Below are positions 1 through 10,874 of a stretch of 64,000 bases of DNA, one piece after another. The translations under genes and the position numbers were made by a program. The notes under the pieces were generated by a model, which did no database searches, was not told where the DNA came from, and saw only the letters and a program-made list of their open reading frames with translations. Within the stretch, counting starts at the first letter, position 1. Every line of letters begins with the position of its first letter. Source of the DNA: Agrostemma githago (taxonomy: Eukaryota > Streptophyta > Magnoliopsida > Caryophyllales > Caryophyllaceae); assembly GCA_958450325.1 (NCBI GenBank), contig OY288246.1:37752544-37816543 (forward strand), given 5' to 3'.

Positions 1-556
1 TTCACATGGTGTACACGGCTAAAAGGCTCCCTTGTTAGCTTTGTTTGTGGCTCCTTGTTCACATAGTTGCCGCGCCTCATTGCTCCTTGTTCAAGCTTTG
101 TTATTAGCTCCATGTTTACATTACTTTGTTATTAGCTCCTAGCTTTGTTATTAGCTCCATGTTCACATGGTTGTAAGCTTTGTTTTTGTCACCCTTACCA
201 GCCAGTTTAAGGGTCTCTTGTAGGCTATATATATATAGCCATACATTTGAATGAATAAAGTCATCCAATATTGAAATCAAAAACCCGAGTAAAGCTAAGC
301 TTTCTTTTACGTCCTTGTTGTTTACAAGACAAAGTCTAGAGTTAGTCGCGTTACAAGCTCTAAACTCGCTACTTCAATCGCGTGTTTGATTTAGCACCCG
401 CTTTGTTGGAGTATAGGTCTACTTCACTAAGCATACTATCCTTTGGTTACGTTTTATTCATCCTTACAATCTGTTTTGGTTACTTTGTTTACGTTCATTT
501 CAGAATACTAATCCATCTTCACGTTCTTGTTTCAAAGTTCATATTAACTCACATCA
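1..556 (+). repeat. 5' LTR (partial) of the GP element
   Basis: The LTR ends in ACTCACATCA directly before the primer binding site. Its U3 part (about 1-180) holds degenerate repeats of 'agctttgttattagctcc' and 'tgttcacatgg'. A TATA box lies inside a palindrome at 223-240. The LTR start is outside the window. Confidence 0.88.
223..240 (+). promoter_or_regulatory. Palindromic TATA box of the LTR promoter
   Basis: GGCTATATATATATAGCC is a perfect 18-bp palindrome in the LTR. Other family LTRs carry the 14-bp form GGCTATATATAGCC at the same place, upstream of the presumed transcription start. Its symmetry means the box reads the same on both strands. Confidence 0.65.
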
Positions 557-560
557 TTAG

Positions 561-572
561 TGGTATCAGAGC
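561..572 (+). other. Primer binding site, initiator tRNA-Met type
   Basis: TGGTATCAGAGC lies 4 nt after the LTR end (TTAG spacer). It is the classic plant primer binding site complementary to the 3' end of initiator tRNA-Met, used to prime minus-strand DNA synthesis. Confidence 0.93.
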
Positions 573-595
573 TTTGGTCATCTTTTAGACGTAAA

Positions 596-2881
596 ATGGC
601 AGGAGTATTGAACTTTGAAGACCCTAACTTCTTGGAACACCTAAAGAGGGCATGGGAGAACTACCAACCCAGGAACTCTCGCTTCCAAGCAAGAAGGGAA
701 CCGGTGGACAAGATCAAAATGAACGAACTTCCTGAGTTCAACGGTGGTACAGATCCTGAAGTCTACTTGGAGTGGGAGAGAAGCATGGAGAAGCTCTTTG
801 ACTTCAAGGACTTGGGGGACGAAGAGAGGTGCAAATATGCAATCCTAAAGCTAAACAAAGGGGCTTCACTTTGGTATGAAGGGCTTAAGATACAACGCAC
901 CAGGAATGGGAGGGGTAAGATTTCTTCTTGGGAGTCCTTAAAACGTAAACTACGTAAGAGGTATGTTCCAACTACACACAAGTTATCCTTATACAAAAAG
1001 ATTGCTAACCTGGTACAAGGAAAGATGAGTGTTAGTGAGTACATTGAAGAATTTGAAAACTTGGTTCTAATGGGAGAAATAGAAGAAAACGAAGAGATTA
1101 AAATGGCTAGGTTCCTACGTGGGCTAAATCGTAGTATTGCTAATACGGTTGATTTGTGTCCATATTCTGACTTTGATACTTTGTGTGGGTTGTGTCTAAA
1201 AGTTGAGGCACAAGGGAAGGGAAAGCACGAGGGTGAGCCTAGTAAGAGTCATAATTGGTCACGAACGGATGAAGTGAATAAGGCCAATACTACTAATACT
1301 AATCAACCTTTCACTAGTAAGACTAACCCCGCAGCCCCACCCCAATCTACTCCCTAAACACCCACTGAAACTAGTCTATCCAAGGTACGTTGTTTCAAGT
1401 GTCAAGGGTTTGGTCACTACAAAAACGCTTGTCCCAATAAAAGAGTTGTGACCTTAAGAGAAGTAATCACCATTAGGGATGAGATATGGGAAGAAGAACA
1501 ACGTATAGGAGCTGTTTTCAATGTTAATGAGGGAGGGGAAGAGGAAGAAGAAGAGTTTGAGGCTTATGAACCCCCGGCTTATGACACCCTCCTAGTACTA
1601 CGTACTCTACATGCTAACCTCATTCAACATGACACCGAACAAAGAGACCAACTATTCCATACTAAGTGTCAAGTTAAAGACAAATGGTGTAGTTTAATCA
1701 TTGATGGAGGTAGTTGTACCAACGTTGCCTCAACTGAAATGGTAGACAAACTAGGTCTAGCTACTACTAATCACCCTAACCCTTATGCATTACATTGGTT
1801 GAACAACGGGAACAAAGTAAGGGTCACTAAACAAGTCAGGGTTGGCTTAACTATGGGTTCCTACGTTGATAAGGTATTGTGTGATGTTATTCCTATGGAT
1901 GCTTGTCACATACTATTAGGCCGTCCTTGGCAGTTTGATAGGGACGTAGTTCACCATGGGAGAAGAAATGAGTATGAATTGAGTGATAAGGGAAAGAAAA
2001 TTGTACTCAGGCCCATGACACCCCAAAACGTTTGTAACATGTTAACCAATCGAGTTGGAAAACCCAACCTCTCAATTTTTGCTAGTAAGATTGTGGAAGA
2101 ACATACCATGGAAGAGGGGGAGTGTGGTGCCGTCATAATTCCTAAAGAGGAATCGGTAAAGGTTAATGGTGGTTGTAAAGGGAAACGATTTGAGGAGTGG
2201 CAAAAAGAACTAGGTGTTGTTATCTCTAATGGAATACCATCCTGTTTGATGCCTAGTAAAGATCATGAAGCCTTAAGGTGTGGAGATGTTAAGAACAATG
2301 TCATGGCCAATGCTCGATCCTGTCACCACTTAGATGCAAGCACGCTTGGGTTTAAGGCCTTGAAGGTCTACTACTCCACGGAGGTTGATGTACTCACCAA
2401 GAGCAAGGCTGTTACTCTTAACACTTTTGATGAGTTTGTTTTGCAGGATGACCTTCTTACTAAAGAGAACCGTCTTTTTATCCCAAAACCCCTTATTTCA
2501 AAGTGTATAACTAGAGAAGTTCAGGGAGGAGGACCAGCTAGAGGTTGTGACATAACCAGGACTTTAGAGACATTAAAGGAGCACTTCCTTCTGTTAAGGA
2601 CACAAGGGTGTAATCTAAGCATCATGAGCAAATACTTAACAAGTCCTTTCCCAAAGAGTCCCCTCAAACCAGGAGAGTACTTGCCATCCTCCATAATGAC
2701 TCACCTCAGTATTTGTTACACAACGAATGAAGCTATCAAGAGAAAGACCGGATTGATGTCCCAAGCAGAAGCCCCATACAAAGGAAACAACCATGGTTGC
2801 AAGATGAAGTTACCGGATAGTTATGAAGTTCACACCACATCCAAAGTAGGAGATTTTGCTTTTCATCTTAATGAAGATTGA
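596..2881 (+). pseudogene. Gag-protease polyprotein with one nonsense codon; RT and integrase core deleted
   Basis: The ATG at 596 opens MAGVLNFEDPNF. The capsid region (about residues 45-205) is followed by a CCHC knuckle at 1391-1432 (CFKC, then H and C) and a retropepsin-like motif IIDGGSCTNVAS. A TAA at 1355-1357 interrupts the frame where sister copies have AAA, so translation would stop before the knuckle; the same frame then stays open to 2881. The tail keeps short pieces of RNase H and integrase (LGFKALKVYY, FDEFVLQ, RTLETLKEHF), but the RT palm is absent and the HHCC ligands of the integrase zinc finger are replaced. The final TGA is supplied by the LTR of the inserted element at 2879. 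Confidence 0.85.
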
Positions 2882-3648
2882 TGTGAGTTGATATGAACTT
2901 TGAAACAAGAATGTAAAGATGGATTAGTATTCTGAAATGGAACGTGAATGAGTGACCAAAACAGAAAGAAAGGATAGTTTTAAGGAAGGATAAACCGTAA
3001 CCAAGGATAGTATGCTAGGTGAAGTAGACCTATACTTCAACAAAGCGGTTTGCTAGATCAAACACTCGATTGAAATAGCGAGTTTAGAGCTTGTAACGCG
3101 ACTCACTCTAGACTTTGTCTTGTAAACTACAAGGATGAAACAGAAAGCTCAGCTTTACTCAAGTTTTTAATATGCAAATTGGATGATGTTTATTCCTTCA
3201 AATGACCGGCTATATATAGCCTACAAGAGCCCTTAAACCGGTTGGTTTAGGGTGACAAAAACAAAGTGACCCTTATGTGAACACGGAGCTAATTACAAGG
3301 TTGGGAGCTAAAAACAAAGAGATGTAAACAAGGAGCTACAACCAAAGCTAGGGAGTTAAAACCAAAGCTTCACCAAGAGTAACCAGCCGTGGAACCTTGT
3401 GTGAACATGGAGCTAACAACAAAGCTTGAGTGTACACACCATGTGAACATGGAGCTAAATACGAAGTTATCAATCAGCCCATAATCAACCTTGACTTCTT
3501 TACTCCTTTATTCAGCTCCCATGTGAGCTAACTTAATACTTGGAGAAGACATACTACTAGGCTGGTAGGAGGTGCTAATATGGCTTGACTCGAGCTAATA
3601 GGAGCTAGTGTTACTTCATTGAACTCCTTAGCCTCTTCATTCGGATCA
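2879..3648 (-). repeat. 3' LTR of the truncated PL element
   Basis: It runs from TGATGTGAGTT to TTCGGATCA as read on the plus strand (770 bp), which is TGATCCGAA...ACATCA on its own strand. The palindromic TATA box is at 3208-3221. The left flank AAGAT is presumed to be half of the target duplication. Confidence 0.88.
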
Positions 3649-6216
3649 TCTCCTCCCCCTTGAAAAGGAATTGCCCTCAATTCTGAAATGCCATCATCAT
3701 CAAGATAGGGAGAAAGATCCCCTACATTGAACGTGGCATGGACTCCATAATCATCCGGTAATTCCACTTTGTAAGCATTGTCATTTACCTTTGATATGAT
3801 CCTATAAGGTCCTTCAGCTCGTGGCATCAACTTATTCTTTCTTTTGCTTGGAAACCTCTTCTTTCTCAAGTGAACCCAAACTAAGTCACCCTCTTGAAAA
3901 AGTCTTGGCTTCCTGTTCTTGTTGGACTTCCTTTTGTATGCTTCATTAACCTCCTTGATTCTTTCTTGGATTTGCTCGTGGAGTTTGATCATAGCCTTTA
4001 GTTTGGACTCCGCATCCTTATGAACTAACTCATCTTTTGGTAGAGGAATCAGGTCCAAAGGCATGTAAGGATTGATCCCATATACAGCCTCAAAAGGGGA
4101 ATGAGAGGTAGCATAAGTAGGAGAGCGATTGTAGGCAAATTCAGCATGGGCAAGTTTGATATCCCAATCCTTTTGAGTCTTGCTCACAAGACCTCTTAAT
4201 AACGTCCCCAAGGTGCGATTGGTAACCTCGGTTTGTCCATCTGTTTGTGGATGATGAGAAGTGCTAAATAAGAGCTTGGTTCCCACCTTCCTCCACAATG
4301 TGTTCCAAAAGTAACTAAGGAACTTTGAATCACGATCAGAGACAATGGACTTGGGTATTCCATGGAGACGCACCACCTCCTTGAAGTATAAGTCTGCAAC
4401 ATTGCTAGCATCATCCGTCTTGTGGCAAGCAATGAAGTGAGCCATCTTTGAAAACCGATCTACCACCACCATGATAGCATCTTTTCCTCTAGCGGTTCTT
4501 GGTAGGGCTACAATGAAATCCATGGATACATCTTCCCATGGTCTGTTAGGAGTAGGCAAGGGCGTGTAAACTCCGGGTTTGAAAGAACTTTTGGCAAATT
4601 GGCAAGTCACACACTTGCTCACTACATGCTGGACACTTCCTTGCATCTTTGGCCAAAAGAAGTGTTCCTTTAAGACCTCCAAAGTTCTTGTAATGCCAAA
4701 ATGACCCGCTAATCCTCCTCCATGAGCTTCTCTAACCAGCAGCTCTCTAATGGGATGCTTGGGCACACACAGGCGGTTTCCTTTGAAAAGAAATCCTTCC
4801 TGCAAAACAAACTCATCAAAGGCTCCATCCTTGCATTTGGTGAAGGTTTCACCAAAGTCAGCATCATTGTTGTAGTAGTCTTTTAGAGTCTCAAACCCGA
4901 GCAACCTCACATCCAAAGTAGATAGTAAAGTGTAGCGGCGGGATAGTGCATCAGCTACTACGTTACTCTTTCCATCTTTGTACTTTGAAGAGAAATGAAA
5001 GGATTGCAAGAATTCTACCCACTTGGCATGCCTTGGACTTAACTTTTGTTGGCCATTGATGTATTTTAGGGACTCATGATCTGAATGGAGAATAAAATGG
5101 TTAGTACGAAGGTAATGACTCCAATGATCAAGAGCTCTTACTATGGCATAGAACTCCTTGTCGTAGGTGCAATAGTTCAGCCTTGCTCCATTGAGTTTTT
5201 CTGAGAAATAGGCAATGGGGCGCTTATTTTGTACAAGAACAGCACCAATTCCAACTCCACTAGCGTCACATTCCACCTCAAATGGTTGAGAGAAATCAGG
5301 AAGGGCTAAGATAGGAGCGGAGCATAGCTTCTCTTTAATGGCTTCAAAGGCTTCTTGGGCAGCCTTGGTCCAAACAAATGCGCCTTTCTTCAAGCACTCG
5401 GTGATGGGGCTTGTGATAGTGCTGAAATCCTTGATGAATCTCCTGTAAAAAGAAGCCAAACCATGAAACGACCTTACTTCTGTAATGGTGGAAGGGATTG
5501 GCCAAGTACGTATGGATTCCACTTTGGTTTGATCAACTGACACTCCTCCTTTGGACACTACGTAGCCAAGGAATACTACGCTTTCTACAAAGAAGGCACA
5601 CTTCTCCTTCTTCCCAAAAAGTTGTTGCTTGCGAAGTGTTGTGAATAGTAGTCTCAAATGCTCCATATGTTCTTCCAAAGACCTGCTATACACAAGGATA
5701 TCATCCAAGTAAACCACAATAAAGCGACCTAAGTAGGCCTTAAGTACCTCGTTCATTAACCTCATGAACGTGCTTGGAGCGTTGGTAAGACCAAATGGCA
5801 TGACCGTCCACTCATAGAGTCCATGTTTGGTTTTGAAAGCGGTCTTCCATTCATCCCCTTCCCTCATCCTGATTTGATGGTACCCACTTCTTAGATCAAT
5901 TTTGGAAAAGACCACCGCTCCATGAAGCTCATCTAACATATCATCCAACCTTGGAATAGGAAACCTATACTTGATGGTGATGTTGTTAACGGCTCTACTA
6001 TCTACACACATTCTCCATGTCCCATCCTTCTTAGGTACTAAAAGGACTGGAACAGCACAAGGACTAAGGCTCTCCCGCACATACCCTTTACTCATTAACT
6101 CATCTATTTGTCTTTGTAATTCCTTAGTTTCCTCCGGGTTACACCTATATGCAGCCTTATTGGGTAAGGTTGATCCTGGAATGAGGTCGATTTGGTGTTC
6201 TATACCTCTAATAGGT
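3528..6216 (-). CDS. RT-RNase H-integrase polyprotein (partial, open frame)
   Basis: The frame is open from the break at 6216 to a stop at 3528, which lies inside the LTR. Order: RT with FSKIDLRSGYHQ and the catalytic YLDDIL; RNase H with VECDASG, YDKEFYAI, HSDHESLKY and VADALSRR; integrase with an HHCC finger (HGGGLAGHFG ... CVTC), a DDE core (VVVDRFSKMAHF, SIVSDRDSKF, HPQTDGQTEV) and a GPY/F-like stretch (AEGPYRI). The last 40 or so residues (DDPNEEAKEF ... VVCLLQVLS) are LTR-encoded. All catalytic residues I can see are present. Only the protease and N-terminus are missing, through the truncation. Confidence 0.9.
3649..3661 (-). other. Polypurine tract
   Basis: On the minus strand this reads AAGGGGGAGGAGA, immediately before the 3' LTR. 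It is the presumed primer for plus-strand DNA synthesis. It is also translated, as the GGGD part of the polyprotein C-terminus. Confidence 0.85.
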
Positions 6217-6456
6217 GGTATGGTTGATAAGCGCTCACTTGTTGGTAGCCATTTCCATAACCTTGAAGCTCATACCCACTAGTGTTTTGATTACCCCAAG
6301 AAGCTTGATTATGGTAGGGGGACGTCATGTCATACCCTTGATCCATGGAGGGAGAGGAGTAGCTCATATCGGCTTCCGAGTGTGGGGAGTTTATATCAAA
6401 CCTCATGCTTGCTCGAGATCTCGGCTCGTACCCGGTTGAGGACTTCTCAATCTAGC
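6217..6456 (-). pseudogene. Athila-like gag N-terminal remnant
   Basis: A short open stretch on the minus strand encodes a polar, Tyr/Ser/Gln-rich peptide beginning MRFDINSPHSEADMSY (M at 6406). Upstream codons (YEPRSRAS) are open back to a TAG near the expected start. It is cut at 6217 by the junction with the PL element. No conserved capsid domain remains. The assignment relies on its position after the leader and primer site. Confidence 0.5.
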
Positions 6457-6673
6457 AACCGTCCGTTAAAGCGGCTCTAAGTTGCAAGAAGAAGATGGTC
6501 ACCACCTCTAAGCACAAACTGTAGACTAAGAGCAAACGTGAGAAGCCTAGAGCTTTTTGGGCACTAGACAAGAGAGAAATAAACCTCACACACACAAGAA
6601 GCAAAGAAACAAAAAAAAAACACAAAACAAAAGACAAAGTCAAGTAACTAGGCAAACAAGGTCTAAACTAGCA
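6457..6673 (-). other. Athila-like 5' leader, no gene seen
   Basis: An A-rich stretch (on the plus strand) between the primer site and the gag remnant. It holds a 10-A run near 6609. I see no coding potential and treat it as the element's untranslated leader. Confidence 0.5.
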
Positions 6674-6694
6674 CCGTCCCCGGCAACGACGCCA
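6674..6694 (-). other. Primer binding site, tRNA-Asp type
   Basis: The minus strand reads TGGCGTCGTTGCCGGGGAC followed by GG, three bases after the LTR end. It matches the tRNA-Asp-type site known from Athila elements except for one base (GTC where GCC is usual). Confidence 0.75.
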
Positions 6695-6884
6695 AATTGA
6701 TGGTGGGATTTGTCGTGGATCCCGCCGATCAAATAAATAACCAACTATTCCTAGTGGGTAGCTAGGGCAAGTAGGGTCGAATCCACGGGGACGGTAAAGA
6801 GGGTTTGGACCAAGTTCTACCTAAAGACTTGACTAGGTCTCGACGCTAAACTAAACTAGAACGATAAGAAGGGAATGAACTAAG

Positions 6885-7757
6885 TGATGTGAGTTAAGGT
6901 GAACTTTGAAACAAGAATATGAAGTAGGATTAGTATTCTGAAATGGAACGTGAATGAGTAACCAAAACAGAAAGGAAGGATAGTTTTAAGGAAGGATAAA
7001 CCGTAACCAAGGATAGTATGCTAGGTGAAGTAGACCTATACTTCAACAAAGCGGTTGCTAGATCAAACACTCGATTGAAATAGCGAGTTTAGAGCTTGTA
7101 ACGCGACTCACTCTAGACTTTGTCTTGTAAACTACAAGGACGAAACAGAAAGCTCAGCTTTACTCAAGTTTTTGTTATGCAAATTGGATGCCTTATTCAT
7201 TCAACTAGATGGCTATATATAGCCTACAAGAGACCCTTAAACCGGCTGGTTAAGGTGACAAAAACAAAGCTACATCTATGTGAACAAGGAGCTAATAACA
7301 AAGCTAGGAGCTAATAACAAAGTAATGTAAACATGGAGCTAATAACAATGCTTGATGAAGAGCATTCAGCCGCGGCACACCATGTGAACATGGAGTTGAA
7401 AACAAAGCTTGAGCAAGGAGTAATGAGGCGCGGCAACTATGTGAACATGGAGCCAAAAACAAAGCTAATAGAGGAGCTTTAGTCGTGTACACCATGTGAA
7501 CATAATCAGCCTTTAAGCACCTTCATAACTTCAGTACACTTCCCATGCTTGAATGAGTGTGAACCCATGTTAATGTCTTCATTTTACCTTGATTGGTTGC
7601 CCCTTTATTCAGCTCAAACTCAAGCTAGTTCCATAATTGAAGATGACTCCTTATTATTGCTAATGTAGCTGGACTATGTTTATGAAGGAGCTAGCATTCT
7701 TTCATTGAGCTCTTTAGTACTTCCTTACTTGGATTAGTAGCTTCTTGATTCGGATCA
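6885..7757 (-). repeat. 3' LTR of GP element
   Basis: 873 bp, TGATGTGAG...CGGATCA on the plus strand. Palindromic TATA at 7211-7224. The ORF ends inside it (stop at 7691). Confidence 0.92.
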
Positions 7758-9961
7758 TCTCCTCCCCCTTGAAAAGGAATTGTCCTCAATTCTGAAATGT
7801 CAACTTTATCAAGGTAAAGAGGAAGATCTTCCATTAGGAACGTGGCTTGAACTCCATAATCATCCGGCAACTTCATCTTGCAAGCGTTGTTGTTAACCTT
7901 GTATGGAACTTCTGGTTGTGGCTTCAACTTGTTCTTTCCCTTGTTAGGAACCCTCTCCTTCCTCAAGTTAACCAGAGCCAAGTCATCCCTTAGGAAGAGT
8001 CTCGTACTTCTGTTTTTGTTGTGCTCTCCTTTGTAGGCTTTTCTCATTATGTACTCTGAAATAGAATGCCCTGGGGTGCAAAGGAGGTTTCCTTTAAAAG
8101 GAAGTTCTACCTGCAAAATAAGCTCATCAAAAGTACCAAGAGAGTTAGTCTTGTGCTTGGTAAGTACTTCAGCCTCCATGGAGTAGTAGTCCTTCCAATT
8201 CTCAATTCCAATTGTGCCTGCATCTAAGGTGGTTGGATGCGTGTGGTTACAAGACAATGTGTTAGCCATGTCTTCGACCTTACCCTCTTCATACCTTAAG
8301 ACTTCAGGGTCTTTACTAGGCATCAAATAGGATGGTATTCCATTAGAGATAACAATACCTTGTTCCTGTTGCCACTCTTCAAATGGCTTCCCTTCACTAC
8401 CACTCTTAATCTTAATGGGTTCCTCCTTGGTGGCTTCCCCCTCTTCTACAGCAAGTACTCCCACCTCTTTATTAGCAAACATTGAAAGGCTGGGTTTTCT
8501 GACTTTATTAGCTAACATGTTACACACTCTTTGAGGGGTCATGGGTTTGAGTATAATTTTCTTTCCCTTATCATTCAACTCATACTCATTCCTCCTCCCA
8601 TGGTGAACTACGTCCCTATCAAACTGCCAAGGACGGCCTAATAGTATGTGACAAGCGTCCATAGGTATAACATCACATAGAACCTCATCAACGTAGGATC
8701 CCATGGTTAAACCAACCCTCACTTGTTTATTGACCCTTACCTTGTTCCCGTTGTTTAACCAATGTAATGCATAAGGGTTAGGGTGATTAGTAGTAGTTAG
8801 ACCTAGTTTGTCCACCATTTCAGTTGAGGCAACGTTTGTACAACTACCTCCATCAATAATTAGACTACACCATTTGTCTTTAACTTGACACTTAGTATGG
8901 AACAGTTGGTCTCTTTGTTCAGTGTCATGTTGAATTGGGTTAGCATGTAGAGTACGTAGTACTAGGAGTGTGTCATAAGCCGGGGGTTCATAAGCCTCAA
9001 AGTTTTCTTCTTCTTCCTCCCCTCCCTCATTAACATTAAAAACAGCTCCTATATGTTGTTCCTCCTCCCATATCTCATCCCTAATGGTGATTACCTCTCT
9101 TAAGGTCACAACTCTTTTGTTAGGACATGCGTTTTTGTAATGACCAAACCCTTGACATTTGAAACAACGTACCTTAGATAGACTAGTTTCAGTGGTTGTT
9201 TTGGGGGTAGACTGAGGTGGGGGTGCGGGATTATTCTTAATCACAAGGGGTTGATTAGTATTAGTAGGATTTAATCTATTACTATCATCCGTTCGTGACC
9301 AAGTATGACTCTTACTAGACTCACCCTCCTGTCTTCCCTTCCCTTGTGCCTCAATTTTTAAACACAACCCACACAAGGTATCAAAATCAGAATAAGGGCA
9401 CAAATCAACCGTATTAGCTATACTACGACTTAACCCACGCAAGAACCTAGCCATTTTGATTTCTTCATTCTCCTCTACTTCTCCCATTAAAACCAAGTTC
9501 TCAAATTCTTCTATGTATTCACTAACACTCATTTTTCCTTGTACAAGGTTAGCAATCTTTTTGTATAAGGATAACTTGTGCGTAGTTGGGACATACCTCT
9601 TACGTAGTTTGCGTTTTAAGGACTCCCAAGAAGTAATCATACCCTTTCCACTTCTGGTGCGCTGTACCTTAAGCCCTTCATACCAAAGGGAAGCCCCTTT
9701 GCTTAGCTTTAGGATGGCGTATTTGCACCTCTCTTCGTCCTCTAAATCCTTGAAGTCAAAGAGCTTCTCCATGCTTCTTTCCCACTCCAAGTAAGCTTCA
9801 GGATCAGTACCACCGTTAAACTCAGGAAGTTCAGTTACCTTGATCTTGTCCACCGGTTCCCTCCTTGGTTGGAAGCGAGAATTTTTGGGCTGGAAGTTCT
9901 CCAATGCCTTCTTTAGTTGTTCCAGGAAGGTAGGATCTTCAAAGTTCAATACTCCTGCCAT
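7691..9961 (-). CDS. Gag-protease polyprotein with fused pol remnants, 756 aa, uninterrupted
   Basis: Start MAGVLNFEDPTF at 9961, 24 nt past the primer site. Domains: retrotransposon capsid about residues 45-205 (EWERSMEKLFDF, RKRYVPTTHKL, RFLRGLSRSIAN); CCHC knuckle CFKCQGFGHYKNAC near residue 270; aspartic protease motif IIDGGSCTNVAS near residue 365; and LLGRPWQFDRDVV. After protease the frame stays open through short, heavily changed pieces of RNase H and integrase C-terminus (NWKDYYSMEAEV, FDELILQ, NKNRSTRLF, KLPDDYGVQATF) and into the LTR. RT and the DDE core are absent. An open frame across these joins suggests the fusion is translated or was until recently. Gag would build the particle and protease would cut it. 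Confidence 0.9.
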   Translation of the reverse strand: MAGVLNFEDPTFLEQLKKALENFQPKNSRFQPRREPVDKIKVTELPEFNGGTDPEAYLEWERSMEKLFDFKDLEDEERCKYAILKLSKGASLWYEGLKVQRTRSGKGMITSWESLKRKLRKRYVPTTHKLSLYKKIANLVQGKMSVSEYIEEFENLVLMGEVEENEEIKMARFLRGLSRSIANTVDLCPYSDFDTLCGLCLKIEAQGKGRQEGESSKSHTWSRTDDSNRLNPTNTNQPLVIKNNPAPPPQSTPKTTTETSLSKVRCFKCQGFGHYKNACPNKRVVTLREVITIRDEIWEEEQHIGAVFNVNEGGEEEEENFEAYEPPAYDTLLVLRTLHANPIQHDTEQRDQLFHTKCQVKDKWCSLIIDGGSCTNVASTEMVDKLGLTTTNHPNPYALHWLNNGNKVRVNKQVRVGLTMGSYVDEVLCDVIPMDACHILLGRPWQFDRDVVHHGRRNEYELNDKGKKIILKPMTPQRVCNMLANKVRKPSLSMFANKEVGVLAVEEGEATKEEPIKIKSGSEGKPFEEWQQEQGIVISNGIPSYLMPSKDPEVLRYEEGKVEDMANTLSCNHTHPTTLDAGTIGIENWKDYYSMEAEVLTKHKTNSLGTFDELILQVELPFKGNLLCTPGHSISEYIMRKAYKGEHNKNRSTRLFLRDDLALVNLRKERVPNKGKNKLKPQPEVPYKVNNNACKMKLPDDYGVQATFLMEDLPLYLDKVDISELRTIPFQGGGDDPNQEATNPSKEVLKSSMKEC
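7758..7770 (-). other. Polypurine tract
   Basis: AAGGGGGAGGAGA on the minus strand, adjoining the 3' LTR. Confidence 0.85.
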
Positions 9962-9985
9962 TCTTACGTTTGCTTGATGACCAAA

Positions 9986-9997
9986 GCTCTGATACCA
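9986..9997 (-). other. Primer binding site, initiator tRNA-Met type
   Basis: GCTCTGATACCA on the plus strand, TGGTATCAGAGC on the element's strand, 4 nt from the 5' LTR. Confidence 0.93.
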
Positions 9998-10001
9998 CTA
10001 A

Positions 10002-10874
10002 TGATGTGAGTTAAGGTGAACTTTGAATCAAGAATATGAAGTAGGATTAGTATTCTGAAATGGAACGTGAATGAGTAACCAAAACAAAAAGGAAGGATAG
10101 TTTTAAGGAAGGATAAACCGTAACCAAGGATAGTATGCTAGGTGAAGTAGACCTATACTTCAACAAAGCGGTTGCTAGATCAAACACTCGATTGAAATAG
10201 CGAGTTTAGAGCTTGTAACGCGACTCACTCTAGACTTTGTCTTGTAAACTACAAGGACGAAACAGAAAGCTCAGCTTTACTCAAGTTTTTGTTATGCAAA
10301 TTGGATGCCTTATTCATTCAACTAGATGGCTATATATAGCCTACAAGAGACCCTTAAACCGGCTGGTTAAGGTGACAAAAACAAAGCTACATCTATGTGA
10401 ACAAGGAGCTAATAACAAAGCTAGGAGCTAATAACAAAGTAATGTAAACATGGAGCTAATAACAATGCTTGATGAAGAGCATTCAGCCGCGGCACACCAT
10501 GTGAACATGGAGTTGAAAACAAAGCTTGAGCAAGGAGTAATGAGGCGCGGCAACTATGTGAACATGGAGCCAAAAACAAAGCTAATAGAGGAGCTTTAGT
10601 CGTGTACACCATGTGAACATAATCAGCCTTTAAGCACCTTCATAACTTCAGTACACTCCCCATGCTTGAATGAGTGTGAACCCATGTTAATGTCTTCATT
10701 TTACCTTGATTGGTTGCCCCTTTATTCAGCTCAAACTCAAGCTAGTTCCATAATTGAAGATGACTCCTTATTATTGCTAATGTAGCTGGACTATGTTTAT
10801 GAAGGAGCTAGCATTCTTTCATTGAGCTCTTTAGTACTTCCTTACTTGGATTAGTAGCTTCTTGATTCGGATCA
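10002..10874 (-). repeat. 5' LTR of GP element
   Basis: 873 bp, nearly identical to 6885-7757. TATA palindrome at 10328-10341. It is followed by the duplicated target CTAAG. Confidence 0.92.

Larger units (their letters stand above)
1..2878 (+). mobile_element. Gag-Pro class (GP) Ty3/gypsy element, 5' truncated by window, 3' interrupted
   Basis: A plus-strand LTR retrotransposon with the end of its 5' LTR, tRNA-Met primer site, gag, protease and a degenerate pol tail. It has no RT, no YLDD box and no integrase catalytic core. The 3' end is lost: another family member (2879-6216, opposite strand) is inserted at 2879, preceded by AAGAT, which should be one half of a target duplication whose partner is gone. 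The layout matches the copies at 12573-16546 and 53516-57428, so this is a defined non-autonomous class rather than a random fragment. Confidence 0.85.
2879..6216 (-). mobile_element. Pol class (PL) Ty3/gypsy element, 5' truncated
   Basis: A minus-strand copy with one LTR (2879-3648), polypurine tract and RT-RNaseH-integrase coding region. The 5' half is missing: homology stops at 6216, in the sequence just upstream of RT (PPIRGIEHQ), and switches abruptly to an Athila-like gag leader. Because no second LTR is present, the junction is a deletion or ectopic recombination, not a clean insertion. The class is assigned from the pol region; its gag region is not visible. Confidence 0.85.
6885..10874 (-). 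mobile_element. Intact Gag-Pro class (GP) element, 3990 bp
   Basis: A complete minus-strand element with 873-bp LTRs at both ends, primer site, a single open ORF and a polypurine tract, flanked by the 5-bp duplication CTAAG. The LTRs differ by only a handful of bases by eye, so the insertion is young. It has no RT, RNase H core or integrase core, so it must borrow these to move. It inserted into the Athila-like LTR. Confidence 0.92.

Noticed and set aside
561..572. tRNA gene
   Set aside because: Only 12 bases complementary to tRNA-Met are present, which is a primer binding site.
382..588. Small ORF in the LTR (MFDLAPALLEYRS...), seen in several LTRs
   Set aside because: It lies in the LTR transcript leader, has no domain, and is disrupted in other copies.
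7120..7314. Identical 64-aa ORFs at 7120 and 10237
   Set aside because: They are the two LTRs of the same element; identity reflects LTR duplication, not a gene.
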